Source: an uncultured Prevotellaceae bacterium
GTDB taxonomy: Bacteria > Bacteroidota > Bacteroidia > Bacteroidales > Muribaculaceae
Assembly (NCBI GenBank): GCA_900318065.1
Contig: ONIY01000005.1
Span: 1 to 64,000, forward strand
DNA: 64,000 bases
Direction: 5' to 3'
The notes under the pieces were generated by a model, which saw only the letters and a list, made by a program, of their open reading frames with translations, was not told the DNA's origin and made no database searches. A program made the translations under genes and the position numbers. Shown in pieces: positions 8,579-16,072 of the stretch (position 1 is the stretch's first letter; each line of letters begins with the position of its first letter).

Positions 8579-9087
8579 TGCAAATGTTTATTTATCATGT
8601 TTTCTCGTTGAGTTTGTCGCCATTCATCTTTGATTGATGATAAGATTTCTATAACTATTTGTCGTCCGTAATGACTTATGATGGTTCTCACTTCGTCGTC
8701 ATTTCCGTATTCAAAAACTCTTTGAATGATCCATTTTTTGTGTTTTTCCCAATCAAGAGTTTCAGCATTGATATCCCAAAACAAGGCTTTTCTGATTAAA
8801 GAGATGTTTGCTGGCTTGTGTGTTAGCGACTCATTATATTGATATATATCATGATTACTTTGCAGCAAATAGAAATATCCAATATTTGACACGGGGAGAA
8901 CTCTTGCAATAATGGCCGATGTCTCTACTGTAAAGCGACGCTTGTTTTTAATTAAATCATTAATTCTCTGAGTGATAATACCAGTCTTGTCAGACAATTG
9001 TTTTTGACTGATTTTTTCCTTTTTTAGGATGTGACGAAGCACGGCTCCTGCAGGAATAGAGTTATATTTAAGATATTGTTCATACAT
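8575..9087 (-). CDS. XRE-family helix-turn-helix protein with DUF6922-like C-terminal region, probable antitoxin
   Basis: I chose ATG at 9087 (170 residues); upstream in-frame codons run into a hairpin. Residues about 10-65 form an XRE/HigA-like helix-turn-helix (LRHILKKEKISQKQLSDKTG, then INDLIKNKRRFTVETS). The C-terminal part, with ALFWDINAETLDWEKHKKW and RVFEYGNDDEVRTII, resembles the DUF6922 domain often found beside nucleotidyltransferase toxins in Bacteroidetes; this identification is from memory of the pattern. The stop codon overlaps the start of the AbiEii gene by 4 bp. It probably represses the pair and neutralises the toxin. Confidence 0.7.
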   Translation of the reverse strand: MYEQYLKYNSIPAGAVLRHILKKEKISQKQLSDKTGIITQRINDLIKNKRRFTVETSAIIARVLPVSNIGYFYLLQSNHDIYQYNESLTHKPANISLIRKALFWDINAETLDWEKHKKWIIQRVFEYGNDDEVRTIISHYGRQIVIEILSSIKDEWRQTQRENMINKHLQ

Positions 9088-9109
9088 AATTGCTGCAAAG
9101 ATAATACGA

Positions 9110-9146
9110 AAAAGAAAAATAACCAAATTTTGGTTACCTTTCTTTT
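9110..9146 (-). terminator. Hairpin terminator between hydF and the AbiEii cassette
   Basis: An extended stem (TAACCA/TGGTTA core, flanked by AAAGAAA/TTTCTTT with a 2-bp internal mismatch) with A/T runs on both sides lies 39 nt after the hydF stop. It would end the hydEGF transcript before the XRE gene. Confidence 0.75.
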
Positions 9147-9184
9147 TCTTGAGTGTGCGAAATTTCGTCTATTTTTGTCTTAGT

Positions 9185-10372
9185 CTACGGTATTGCAACT
9201 TTATCGAGTATTCCTTGCAGTTGTGCAATGGCTAAGCCGTAGTTGGTGATGGGCACGCCTTGTTCTTGTGCTCGCACTATGCGTGAGAGCATGAGGCGGC
9301 GGTTGAACATGCATGCCCCGCAATGAACTATTAGGTCATATTGTTGCAGGCTGGTGGGGTAGTCCTTGCCGGCATGGATGTCGAAGGCTATGGTATCGCC
9401 ATATCGCTTGCGAATCATGCGCGGAATCTTCTCACGGCCAATGTCTTCGCTCATGGGGGCATGGGTACACGCCTCGGCAATGAGTACTCGCGACTGGGGT
9501 GTGAGTCGCTCGATGGCTCGTGCACCCTGGATGAGCACTTCCATGTTGCCCTTGACGCTTGCCATCAGCACCGAGAAGGAGGTGAGAAGACTGCCTTGGG
9601 GCTTCTTGTCATAAACTTGCGCAAAGACTTGTGAATCAGTTATGATGAGTGCTGGAGGCTCGCGCAGCGAGTTGAGGCTCTTGTCGAGTGTGTCAACACC
9701 GCAGCATGTCACTATGCAGCCTTTGTCGAGCAAGTCGCGGATAGTCTGTACCTGTGGCAGAATCAGCCTTCCCTTGGGGGCTTGTGGATCCTGAGGCATC
9801 ACGAGTAGCACGGTGTCGCCGGGATGGGCGAGTCCTGCGGTGAGGCTGGTGTGCTCATCATCGCCAGCAACGCGGGCGAGTTCCTGACGCAGTTGCTCAA
9901 TGCCCCCCAGGTTCTTGGCGCTGACGGCAACAGGCTTGATGCCCAACTCCTTGGCAATGGCGCTTATTGTTTGCTGGACATCGCTGGCGGTGTCAACTTT
10001 GTTGAGCACTGCCACAGTGGGAATCTCCAGCCGTCGCAATTCCTTGAGCCACAGTTTCTCAAGACTTAAATCGCTGGCTTGGTCCATGACGAGCAGAGCC
10101 ATGTCGGCCTGGTCGAGCACACGGTGGGTGCGCTGGTTGCGCAGTTCGCCTGTGCTGCCCTCGTCGTCAAATCCTGCAGTGTCGATGAGCATGCATGGTC
10201 CCAGCGGTAGTATCTCCATTGCCCGGTTCACGGGGTCGGTAGTAGTGCCTGCCTCGGGCGAGACAATGGCGGCCTGCTGACCCGTGATGGCGTTGAGCAA
10301 CGATGACTTGCCCACATTCCTGCGGCCAAAGATGGCAATGTGTCGCCTGAGCGATTGCGGTGTAGTGATCAT
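9185..10372 (-). CDS. hydF: [FeFe]-hydrogenase H-cluster maturation GTPase
   Basis: A 395-residue HydF. The N-terminal Era-like GTPase shows GRRNVGKSSLLNAITG (residues 16-31), DTAGFDD near 63 and LNKVDTA near 119. The C-terminal part carries the [4Fe-4S] ligand pattern: CTHAP (CxH) followed about 45 residues later by HCGAC near 355. HydF is the scaffold on which the [2Fe] subcluster is assembled before transfer to HydA. It lies 15 nt downstream of hydG on the same strand and is the last gene of hydE-hydG-hydF. All expected motifs are intact. Confidence 0.95.
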   Translation of the reverse strand: MITTPQSLRRHIAIFGRRNVGKSSLLNAITGQQAAIVSPEAGTTTDPVNRAMEILPLGPCMLIDTAGFDDEGSTGELRNQRTHRVLDQADMALLVMDQASDLSLEKLWLKELRRLEIPTVAVLNKVDTASDVQQTISAIAKELGIKPVAVSAKNLGGIEQLRQELARVAGDDEHTSLTAGLAHPGDTVLLVMPQDPQAPKGRLILPQVQTIRDLLDKGCIVTCCGVDTLDKSLNSLREPPALIITDSQVFAQVYDKKPQGSLLTSFSVLMASVKGNMEVLIQGARAIERLTPQSRVLIAEACTHAPMSEDIGREKIPRMIRKRYGDTIAFDIHAGKDYPTSLQQYDLIVHCGACMFNRRLMLSRIVRAQEQGVPITNYGLAIAQLQGILDKVAIP

Positions 10373-10387
10373 TGTCTTATTTACGTT

Positions 10388-11803
10388 CTAGAACCTGAAG
10401 TCGCGCTCGCCGTTGGCGATGTCGATGAGGCGGCGGTTGGCGAGGTTGCGGATGCGATCGTCGGGCAGGCGCTCGAGTTCGCGGCGAATGAGTGCCTCTC
10501 CTTTCTCGCGGGTGGCAGGGCTGGCATAGTCCTCGAGATACTCCTTGAGAGTTATCATGGCGTTTGGAGTGCAGCAGTAGCTAATCTTGCCGCGCTTCAC
10601 AAGCGACATGAAGCGGTCGCCGGTGCGGCCCTCGCGATAGCAGGCGGTGCAGAAGCTGGGCAGGTAGTCGATGTCGAGAAGCCATGAAATCACCTCGTCG
10701 AGGCTGCGCTGGTCGCTCACGTCGAACTGTGCGGTGTCATCGTGGCGCTCCTTGGTGGTGTATCCGCCCACGCTGGTGCGCGAACCGCCACTAATCTGCG
10801 AGATGCCCAGGTCAAGGACTTTCTCTCTCACCTTCTGCGACTCGCGGGTGGAGATAATCATGCCGGTATAGGGCGCTGCCAGGCGAATGATGGCGACAAT
10901 CTTGCAGAAGATGTCGTCGGGCAGAACGTCGGGGAACTCGTCGAGCGAGATGTCGTCGGCAGGGCAGATGCGGGGCACACTGATGGTGTGAGGACCCACG
11001 CCCATACGGGCCTCCAGGTGCTCGGCATGCATGAGCAGGCCCACCAGGTCGTAGCGATAGGTCGTCAGGCCATATAACACGCCAATGCCCACGTCGTCGC
11101 AGCCGCCTTCCATGGCGCGGTCCATCGCCTCGGTGTGATAGCAGTAGTCGCTCTTGGGGCCAGTGGGGTGCAGTTTCTCGTAGTTCTCCTTGTTATAGGT
11201 CTCCTGGAAGAGGATATAGGTGCCAATTCCTGCCTCTTTGAGTTTGCGGTAGTTCTCCACAGTGGTGGCGGCGATGTTCACGTTCACGCGGCGAATGGCG
11301 CCGTTGCCCACCCGTGTGTCATAGATCGTCTTTATCGACTCAAGGATATACTCAATTGGGTTGATCTTGGGATGCTCGCCGGCCTCGAGGGCAAGGCGCT
11401 TGTGGCCCATCTGCTGCAAGGCGATGACCTCTTGGCGTATCTCGTCTTGCGACAGTTTCTTGCGCGGAATGGTGTGGTTCTTGCCGTGATAGGGGCAATA
11501 GACACAACCGTTGATGCAATAGTTCGACAGGTAAAGCGGAGCAAAGAGCACTATGCGGTTACCATAGAGTTTTTGCTTCACTTCGCGGGCTAGGTTCTCA
11601 AATCGTTCAACCAGGTCGGGCTGGTCACACTCGAGCAGCACTGCTGCCTCGCGGTGGGTAAGTCCCTTGCAGGTCGCGGCTTTGTTTATTATTTCTTCTA
11701 TCAGAGTGCGGTTGCTGCGGTTACGGGCAGCATAGTCCAGCGTCTCCATTATTTCGCCGTGGTCAATAAACTCCTCGGCATGAGATGATTTTGGGTTGTA
11801 CAT
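10388..11803 (-). CDS. hydG: [FeFe]-hydrogenase maturation radical SAM tyrosine lyase
   Basis: A 471-residue HydG. The radical SAM cluster motif CINGCVYC (CX3CX2C) lies near residue 95, followed by the biotin synthase-like barrel. The C-terminal auxiliary cluster ligands are visible as CTACYREGRTGDRFM and then KISYCC about 20 residues later, the CX2CX22C arrangement special to HydG. The enzyme cleaves tyrosine to p-cresol and dehydroglycine, yielding the CO and cyanide ligands of the H-cluster. Its start (MYNPKSSHAEEF) follows a run of heptamer repeats in the 251-bp spacer behind hydE, and hydF follows 15 nt later. Confidence 0.95.
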   Translation of the reverse strand: MYNPKSSHAEEFIDHGEIMETLDYAARNRSNRTLIEEIINKAATCKGLTHREAAVLLECDQPDLVERFENLAREVKQKLYGNRIVLFAPLYLSNYCINGCVYCPYHGKNHTIPRKKLSQDEIRQEVIALQQMGHKRLALEAGEHPKINPIEYILESIKTIYDTRVGNGAIRRVNVNIAATTVENYRKLKEAGIGTYILFQETYNKENYEKLHPTGPKSDYCYHTEAMDRAMEGGCDDVGIGVLYGLTTYRYDLVGLLMHAEHLEARMGVGPHTISVPRICPADDISLDEFPDVLPDDIFCKIVAIIRLAAPYTGMIISTRESQKVREKVLDLGISQISGGSRTSVGGYTTKERHDDTAQFDVSDQRSLDEVISWLLDIDYLPSFCTACYREGRTGDRFMSLVKRGKISYCCTPNAMITLKEYLEDYASPATREKGEALIRRELERLPDDRIRNLANRRLIDIANGERDFRF

Positions 11804-11812
11804 ATATTTATT

Positions 11813-12067
11813 AGTTATCAGTTATCAGTTATCAGTTATCAGTTTTCAGTAGAGCAGTTGAGTAGTGGAGTAGTTGAGTAGTTGAGTAGTTGAGTAGTTT
11901 TTTCTAGTATCTCTAGATTTTCTAGAAGTTCTAGTATTTCTAGTTTCTCTAGTTCAAAGCGCCACAGGCACGATTCCCGATCCTCGCTCCCGGCTCTTTC
12001 CACGTTCCACGTTCCACGTTCCACGCGCCGCAGGCGCTACTTAACACTTAACCCTTAACACTTACCC
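11813..12067 (-). repeat. Mosaic of 7-, 8- and 9-bp tandem arrays filling the hydE-hydG spacer
   Basis: Listed in plus-strand order: five AGTTATC-type 7-mers (11813-11847), six AGTAGTTG-type 8-mers (11853-11900), six TCTAGnnnn 9-mers (11903-11955), four CACGTTC-type 7-mers (12001-12028) and four CTTAACA-type 7-mers (12040-12067). On the coding strand the ACTGATA-type array comes last before the hydG start, as it does upstream of the CoA-transferase at 2248. The TAA stop of hydE (12055-12057) lies inside the CTTAACA array. Confidence 0.9.
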
Positions 12068-13098
12068 CCGTGGTCTCCTCGTCCCCAGTCTATGTGGTAG
12101 CCTATGGTGGCGAGTTGGGTTTCTAGTTGCGCAATGCCTTCGGCGGCTTCGGCGTTGGTGCTGGCTTTGCCGTCGTAGAGGGCGTAGCGCGCTCTCACGT
12201 CGCTTGGCGAGAGGTTGGGCATCACCACGTTGGCGCCAGCCATTATGCCCATTGTCCTGCCCTGTGGGTCTATCGTGTTCAGTGCCGTGGTGCTCGGTAT
12301 CAGGGCGTGGGGGAACATCAGCCTGAAGATGCTGTAGAGCCGACATGTGAGGTGGGCGCTCCCGGTGGGGTAGTGCCCAAGCGGTGTCTCGTGCTGCGGC
12401 ACAAAGGGTCCCAGGCCTATCATCTCGGGCTCAAACTGCTCAATGAACTCTATGTCCTCGACAATGTTGTCGAGCGACTGCCACGGACTCCCCACCATGA
12501 TGCCGGTGCCAACCTGGTAGCCCAGCTCTTTGAGCCACACGAGGCACTGCAGGCGGTTCTTGAGCGACATCTCGGCAGGGTGAAGCCTGCTGTAGTGCTC
12601 GGCGTTATGGCTCTCGTGGCGAAGCAGGTAACGGTCGGCACCCGCCTGTTTAAGAGCCGCATACACCTCCCTGGGCCACTCGCCCAGCGACAGCGTAATG
12701 GCGCAGTCGTTCCACCGCTGTCTTATCTCGCCCACCAGGTCTACAAGCCACGGCGCCTTGTCGCGGGGCAGCTCGCCGCTCTGCAGCACAAAGGTCCTGA
12801 AACCCAGGTCATAGCCCTGCTGGCAGCATTGCAGCACCTGATGGGTGGTGAGCAGGTATCGCTCCACCGCCGTGTTGCTCTTGCGTATGCCGCAGTACAG
12901 GCAGTCGTTGCGGCACACGTTGGCGAGCTCCACCAGTCCGCGCACAAAGATACCCTTGCCAAACACCTCGTCGCCCACCTCACGAGCCTGCTCATGCAAG
13001 TGGGCAACAACGCCTTTGTCGTCACACGCCAGCAGCGCCTTGTAGCCACCGCTGTCCAAGTGACGCTCCGCACGCAAGATGTCAACAAGTTCTCTCAT
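12055..13098 (-). CDS. hydE: [FeFe]-hydrogenase maturation radical SAM enzyme HydE
   Basis: Start chosen at ATG 13098 (MRELVDILRAE, 347 residues); longer in-frame readings run into the promoter. The radical SAM motif is CRNDCLYC (CX3CX2C) near residue 55, in a biotin synthase-like barrel that continues with GFRTFVLQSGE and GVGTGIMVGSPWQS-like segments of the HydE/PylB family. HydE takes part in building the [2Fe] precursor of the H-cluster with HydG. It is the first gene of the minus-strand operon hydE-hydG-hydF. A promoter only about 9 nt upstream implies a nearly leaderless mRNA. The last residues (GGKC) and stop are encoded in a heptamer array. Confidence 0.92.
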   Translation of the reverse strand: MRELVDILRAERHLDSGGYKALLACDDKGVVAHLHEQAREVGDEVFGKGIFVRGLVELANVCRNDCLYCGIRKSNTAVERYLLTTHQVLQCCQQGYDLGFRTFVLQSGELPRDKAPWLVDLVGEIRQRWNDCAITLSLGEWPREVYAALKQAGADRYLLRHESHNAEHYSRLHPAEMSLKNRLQCLVWLKELGYQVGTGIMVGSPWQSLDNIVEDIEFIEQFEPEMIGLGPFVPQHETPLGHYPTGSAHLTCRLYSIFRLMFPHALIPSTTALNTIDPQGRTMGIMAGANVVMPNLSPSDVRARYALYDGKASTNAEAAEGIAQLETQLATIGYHIDWGRGDHGGKC

Positions 13099-13106
13099 GC
13101 AACTTG

Positions 13107-13138
13107 CAAAATTACAAAACCCCAACAACTACTCCAAA
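13107..13138 (-). promoter_or_regulatory. Promoter of hydE-hydG-hydF
   Basis: On the minus strand TTTG (13138-13135), 20 nt, then TAATTTTG (13114-13107): a full match to the Bacteroidetes housekeeping promoter. The -7 element ends only 8 nt before the hydE ATG, so the leader would be very short. Confidence 0.75.
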
Positions 13139-13187
13139 TCTTTTCCATCAAATTTTCAAATTAAAATTTTTTCGTATCTATAAATTG

Positions 13188-13516
13188 GTGGAATGTGGAA
13201 CGTGGAACGTGGAACGGCGGTGAGGGAACAGTTTTAAGTGTTAAGTGTGAAATGTTAAGTGTTAAGTAGCACCTGCAGTGCTGGTTAATGCATAATGTAC
13301 AATTCATAATGCACAATTCAGCCAGAGGCTGACCCTATGTATAACCCCCAGTACCGTTTCAGAGCGAGCGACAGCGAGCAGAAACTCTTCCCTCTCCCCT
13401 CTCCCCTCTCCCTTTAAATCTCACCCCTGTCTTCCATAAACAATAAACTATAAACCATAAACCAAGAAGTGCCACTGTCTTCCATAAACAATAAACTATA
13501 AACCATAAACCAAGAA
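13188..13516. repeat. Gene-free spacer built from several heptamer arrays and a 42-bp direct repeat
   Basis: The 454-bp spacer 13099-13552 holds no gene. It contains GTGGAAC-type 7-mers (13188-13215), TTAAGTG-type 7-mers (13234-13268), ATAATGC/ACAATTC 7-mers (13292-13319), CCTCTCC 7-mers (13391-13411) and two exact 42-bp copies, at 13427-13468 and 13475-13516, each made of the anchor CTGTCTTCC plus ATAAACC-type 7-mers. Confidence 0.9.
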
Positions 13517-13524
13517 AAAATTAC

Positions 13525-13532
13525 TATCTTTG
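13525..13532 (+). promoter_or_regulatory. -7 promoter element for the UDG-family gene
   Basis: TATCTTTG matches TAnnTTTG and lies 20 nt before the ATG at 13553, directly after the second 42-bp repeat copy. Confidence 0.6.
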
Positions 13533-13552
13533 TGGTCTAAATCACTTGAGTC

Positions 13553-14140
13553 ATGAATAATATCAGAGTTGAGAGTCATCCTTTTGAGCCGTTTTTGCCC
13601 AGTGGGGCAGTGGTGCTGATGCTTGGCACATTCCCGCCTAAGCCTGAGCGCTGGTCGATGGAGTTTTATTACCCAAACAAAATAAACGACATGTGGAGAA
13701 TTATGGGGCTGATATTCTACGGTGACAAGAACCACTTTTGGATAGAAGAGGAGAAACGCTTTGACTTGCCTAAGTTGAAAGCCTTCCTCACCGAGCGCAA
13801 GATAGCCCTCTATGACACCGCCACCCGGGTGCGACGTCTCAAGGACAACGCCAGCGACAAGTTTCTTGACATTGTGGAGACTGTCGATCTTGAAGAGTTC
13901 TTCGGGCTGCGGCCCACGATTCGTGCTATTGTCACCGCTGGCGAGAAGGCCACCGGCGTGATATCCACGATGGCTGGCGTAGCGCTTCCCAAGACCGGCG
14001 AGGTGGTGCACTGCGCGTGCCATGGCCATGAGTTTGACCTCTTCCGCATGCCCTCGTCGTCGCGTGCCTATCCACTCTCGCTTGAGAAGAAAGCCGATGC
14101 CTATCGCACGATGTTTCGTCAATTAGGTTATGAAGTGTGA
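13553..14140 (+). CDS. Uracil-DNA glycosylase superfamily protein
   Basis: A 195-residue protein with UDG-superfamily hallmarks: VLMLGTFPPKPER near residue 22 replaces the GxxPG motif 1, FYYPNKINDMWRIM follows, and the C-terminal RMPSSSRAYP near residue 164 corresponds to motif 3 (HPSP in classical enzymes). This pattern is closest to the family-6-like (hypoxanthine/uracil) glycosylases annotated simply as DNA glycosylase in Bacteroidetes. It would excise deaminated bases in base-excision repair, but no substrate can be assigned. It is monocistronic, with its own promoter 20 nt upstream and dedA 44 bp downstream. Confidence 0.8.
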   Translation: MNNIRVESHPFEPFLPSGAVVLMLGTFPPKPERWSMEFYYPNKINDMWRIMGLIFYGDKNHFWIEEEKRFDLPKLKAFLTERKIALYDTATRVRRLKDNASDKFLDIVETVDLEEFFGLRPTIRAIVTAGEKATGVISTMAGVALPKTGEVVHCACHGHEFDLFRMPSSSRAYPLSLEKKADAYRTMFRQLGYEV

Positions 14141-14151
14141 CAAATTCTTTA

Positions 14152-14159
14152 TAACTTTG
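14152..14159 (+). promoter_or_regulatory. -7 promoter element for dedA
   Basis: TAACTTTG matches TAnnTTTG and lies 25 nt before the dedA ATG at 14185. Confidence 0.6.
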
Positions 14160-14184
14160 CAGTCGCAAATAAAGTGACAACGAA

Positions 14185-14967
14185 ATGAACCGTAAAAAAA
14201 CGATACTATTCCTGCTCGCCATTGTGGCGATAGTGCTCATGAGCGATGCATGCTTTGCGCAGGATGCCGCGCAGACTGTCGTGCCCGAGCAATCGTTGAC
14301 CGAGAAGCTTTACTTCTGGTTTAAGGACCACATGAACTACTGGACCATCATCCTGCTGATGGCGATAGAGAGCTCTATAGTTCCGCTACCCAGCGAGGTG
14401 GTGGTGCCGCCAGCAGCCTATTTCTCGCTGCAGGCCAACAGCAGCCTTGACTTCTGGCTCGTGATAGCCACCGCCACAGTGGGCGCTTATCTTGGCTCGG
14501 CGATAAACTACGGCCTCTCTATGCTCATTGGCCGACCAGTGTTTTATGCCTTTGCCGACAGTAAAGTGGGGCATCTTTTCTTGCTCAACCGTGAGAAACT
14601 GGAACATGCCGAGGACTATTTCAGGCGCAAAGGTTCAATTTCAATCTTCTTCGGACGACTGTTGCCAGCTGTTCGACACCTCATCTCGATTCCCGCTGGC
14701 CTGTCTCGCATGAACTTTGGCACCTTCAGCTTCTATACTGTGCTTGGCGCAGGAATATGGAACGTGGTCCTGGCATTGCTGGGCTACCTGCTCTACCGCA
14801 TCGTCCCCGACGACAACCAGTTCTTTGCCCAGCTTGAGCACTACAGCCACTATCTCAAAATTGCTGGCTTCATCTTGCTAGCCGTCGCAATAATTTTCAT
14901 CATCCATAAGGTGAAGAAAAACAAGAAGAAAAACAAGAAGAAAAAAGCGCAAGACAATAATACTTAA
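14185..14967 (+). CDS. DedA family (SNARE-associated) inner-membrane protein
   Basis: A 260-residue membrane protein. A hydrophobic N-terminal segment with a possible signal-peptide end (SDACFAQDA, near residue 25) precedes the DedA core: ESSIVPLPSEVVVPP near residue 62, GAYLGSAINYGLS near 100 and FFGRLLPAVRHLISIPAG near 155, the conserved FxRxxPxxR region. The C-terminus is strongly basic and lysine-rich (residues about 240-257), probably cytoplasmic. DedA/TMEM41-type proteins act as lipid scramblases or flippases (undecaprenyl-phosphate or phospholipid recycling). The stop codon is formed by the first unit of the heptamer array that separates it from rpe. Confidence 0.9.
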   Translation: MNRKKTILFLLAIVAIVLMSDACFAQDAAQTVVPEQSLTEKLYFWFKDHMNYWTIILLMAIESSIVPLPSEVVVPPAAYFSLQANSSLDFWLVIATATVGAYLGSAINYGLSMLIGRPVFYAFADSKVGHLFLLNREKLEHAEDYFRRKGSISIFFGRLLPAVRHLISIPAGLSRMNFGTFSFYTVLGAGIWNVVLALLGYLLYRIVPDDNQFFAQLEHYSHYLKIAGFILLAVAIIFIIHKVKKNKKKNKKKKAQDNNT

Positions 14968-15030
14968 TACTTAACACTTAACACTTAACACTTAACACTT
15001 CACACTTAACACTTCACACTTAACCCTTAT
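14961..15030 (+). repeat. Tandem heptamer array (CACTTAA), exactly ten units
   Basis: Ten 7-bp units: two TACTTAA, five CACTTAA, two CACTTCA and a final CCCTTAT. The array includes the dedA stop codon (14965-14967) and ends one base before the rpe ATG at 15032, so it is the whole intergenic region. Confidence 0.95.
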
Positions 15031-15031
15031 C

Positions 15032-15676
15032 ATGATTGTTTCTCCCTCACTACTGAGCGCCGACTTTGGCAACCTGGCGCGCGACATAGAGATGATAAAC
15101 CAAAGCAAGGCGCAGATGCTGCACCTCGATGTGATGGATGGCGTATTCGTGCCTAACATTTCCTTTGGATTCCCAGTGATAAAATATGTTCAGCAACTGT
15201 GCAAGAAGCCTCTTGATGTGCACCTGATGATTGTTGAGCCACAGAAGTTTGTGAACGAAGTGCGCAACTGCGGAGCACAGATCATGAACGTGCACTTCGA
15301 GGCGTGCAACCACCTTGACCGAGTGGTGCAGCAAATCCACGATGCTGGAATGCAGGCTGGTGTGACCATCAATCCTGCCACCCCTGTGTGCCTCTTGCGC
15401 GACATAGTAGAGAAACTCGACCTGGTGCTGCTAATGTCGGTAAATCCAGGCTTTGGCGGGCAACAGTTCATCCCCAATACCCTTAACAAGGTAAAGCAGC
15501 TGCGCCAGCTCATCAACGAGACTGGCTCTAAGGCCGTGATTGAAGTGGACGGTGGAGTGAACGACATCACCGGCAAGCAACTTGCCCAGGCTGGTGCCGA
15601 TGTGCTTGTCGCTGGTAACTACGTCTTTAAGGCACAAGACCCGCTCAAAGCCATCGAAACTCTTTATAATTTGTAA
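15032..15676 (+). CDS. rpe: Ribulose-phosphate 3-epimerase
   Basis: A 214-residue TIM-barrel epimerase with all family signatures: SPSLLSADFGNL at the N-terminus, MLHLDVMDGVFVPNISFG near residue 28 with the metal-binding His and Asp, VHLMIVEPQ near 66, MSVNPGFGGQQFIP near 138 and AVIEVDGGVN near 170 with the second catalytic Asp. It interconverts ribulose-5-phosphate and xylulose-5-phosphate in the pentose phosphate pathway. Length and residues are standard. It follows dedA with only the heptamer array between, so it may be read from the dedA promoter. Confidence 0.96.
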   Translation: MIVSPSLLSADFGNLARDIEMINQSKAQMLHLDVMDGVFVPNISFGFPVIKYVQQLCKKPLDVHLMIVEPQKFVNEVRNCGAQIMNVHFEACNHLDRVVQQIHDAGMQAGVTINPATPVCLLRDIVEKLDLVLLMSVNPGFGGQQFIPNTLNKVKQLRQLINETGSKAVIEVDGGVNDITGKQLAQAGADVLVAGNYVFKAQDPLKAIETLYNL

Positions 15677-15693
15677 AGATTTTTCTCCTAAAG

Positions 15694-15725
15694 TTTGCAA
15701 AGTTCAAGAAAAAGTACTATCTTTG
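15694..15725 (+). promoter_or_regulatory. Full Bacteroidetes promoter upstream of tRNA-Ser
   Basis: TTTG (15694-15697), 20 nt, then TATCTTTG (15718-15725) is an exact match to the Bacteroidetes consensus. The next gene on this strand is tRNA-Ser, about 207 nt beyond the expected transcription start. The interval holds heptamer arrays (15794-15821 and 15892-15919). Confidence 0.7.
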
Positions 15726-15793
15726 CACCCGCAAAACAGAAATCAGTAGTGTTTAGAGGTAAAACAAAACTGAGAACTGAACTTGGTTTATGT

Positions 15794-15919
15794 TTTATGG
15801 TTTATAGTTTATGGAAGACAGTGCTGAGATTAAGCGCAATGCAATCACTAAAACTGATAACTACTTTACTATTCTACTACTCAACTATTTTACTGAAAAC
15901 TGACAACTGACTACTGATT
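15794..15919. repeat. Heptamer arrays between rpe and tRNA-Ser
   Basis: TTTATGG-type 7-mers at 15794-15814 followed by GGAAGACAG (overlapping at 15813-15821) are the reverse complement of the anchor-plus-array repeated at 13427 and 13475. ACTGAAA/ACTGACA/ACTGACT/ACTGATT 7-mers at 15892-15919 repeat the family seen at 2194 and 11813, again preceded by ACTACTCA-type sequence. Confidence 0.85.
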
Positions 15920-15939
15920 ACTCAAAATAGACAACTTTT

Positions 15940-16026
15940 GGAAAGATGCCGGAGTGGTCGATCGGGGCGGTCTCGAAAACCGTTAACCCCTTACGGGGTT
16001 CCAGGGTTCGAATCCCTGTCTTTCCG
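15940..16026 (+). tRNA. tRNA-Ser (anticodon CGA)
   Basis: The 87-nt sequence folds as a class II tRNA. Acceptor stem GGAAAGA pairs with TCTTTCC, discriminator G at 16026. The anticodon stem GCGGT/ACCGT closes the loop CTCGAAA, giving anticodon CGA for codon UCG. A long variable arm (TAACCCCTTACGGGGTT) is typical of serine tRNAs, and the T arm contains GGTTCGAATCC. CCA is not encoded. The 3' end from base 16010 on is duplicated at 16192. Confidence 0.95.
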
Positions 16027-16062
16027 CAACGAGCAATGAAACTGGATGAGCGCAAGCCCATC
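16010..16062 (+). repeat. Direct repeat copy 1, tRNA-Ser 3' end plus flank
   Basis: These 53 bp comprise the last 17 bases of tRNA-Ser and 36 bases of downstream sequence. They are exactly repeated at 16192-16244, 182 bp away. Confidence 0.93.
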
Positions 16063-16072
16063 TGGTTTTTTT
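16039..16072 (+). terminator. Terminator of tRNA-Ser
   Basis: AAACTGGATG pairs with CATCTGGTTT (two G-U pairs as RNA) and is followed by a T run, 12 nt after the tRNA. Confidence 0.75.

Noticed and set aside
12127-13164. A 345-residue open frame on the plus strand opposite hydE
   Set aside because: Shadow of hydE produced by high GC and skewed codon use; no family features.
13496-14122. Minus-strand open frame of 208 residues
   Set aside because: Antisense to the UDG-family gene, which has clear glycosylase motifs and a promoter.
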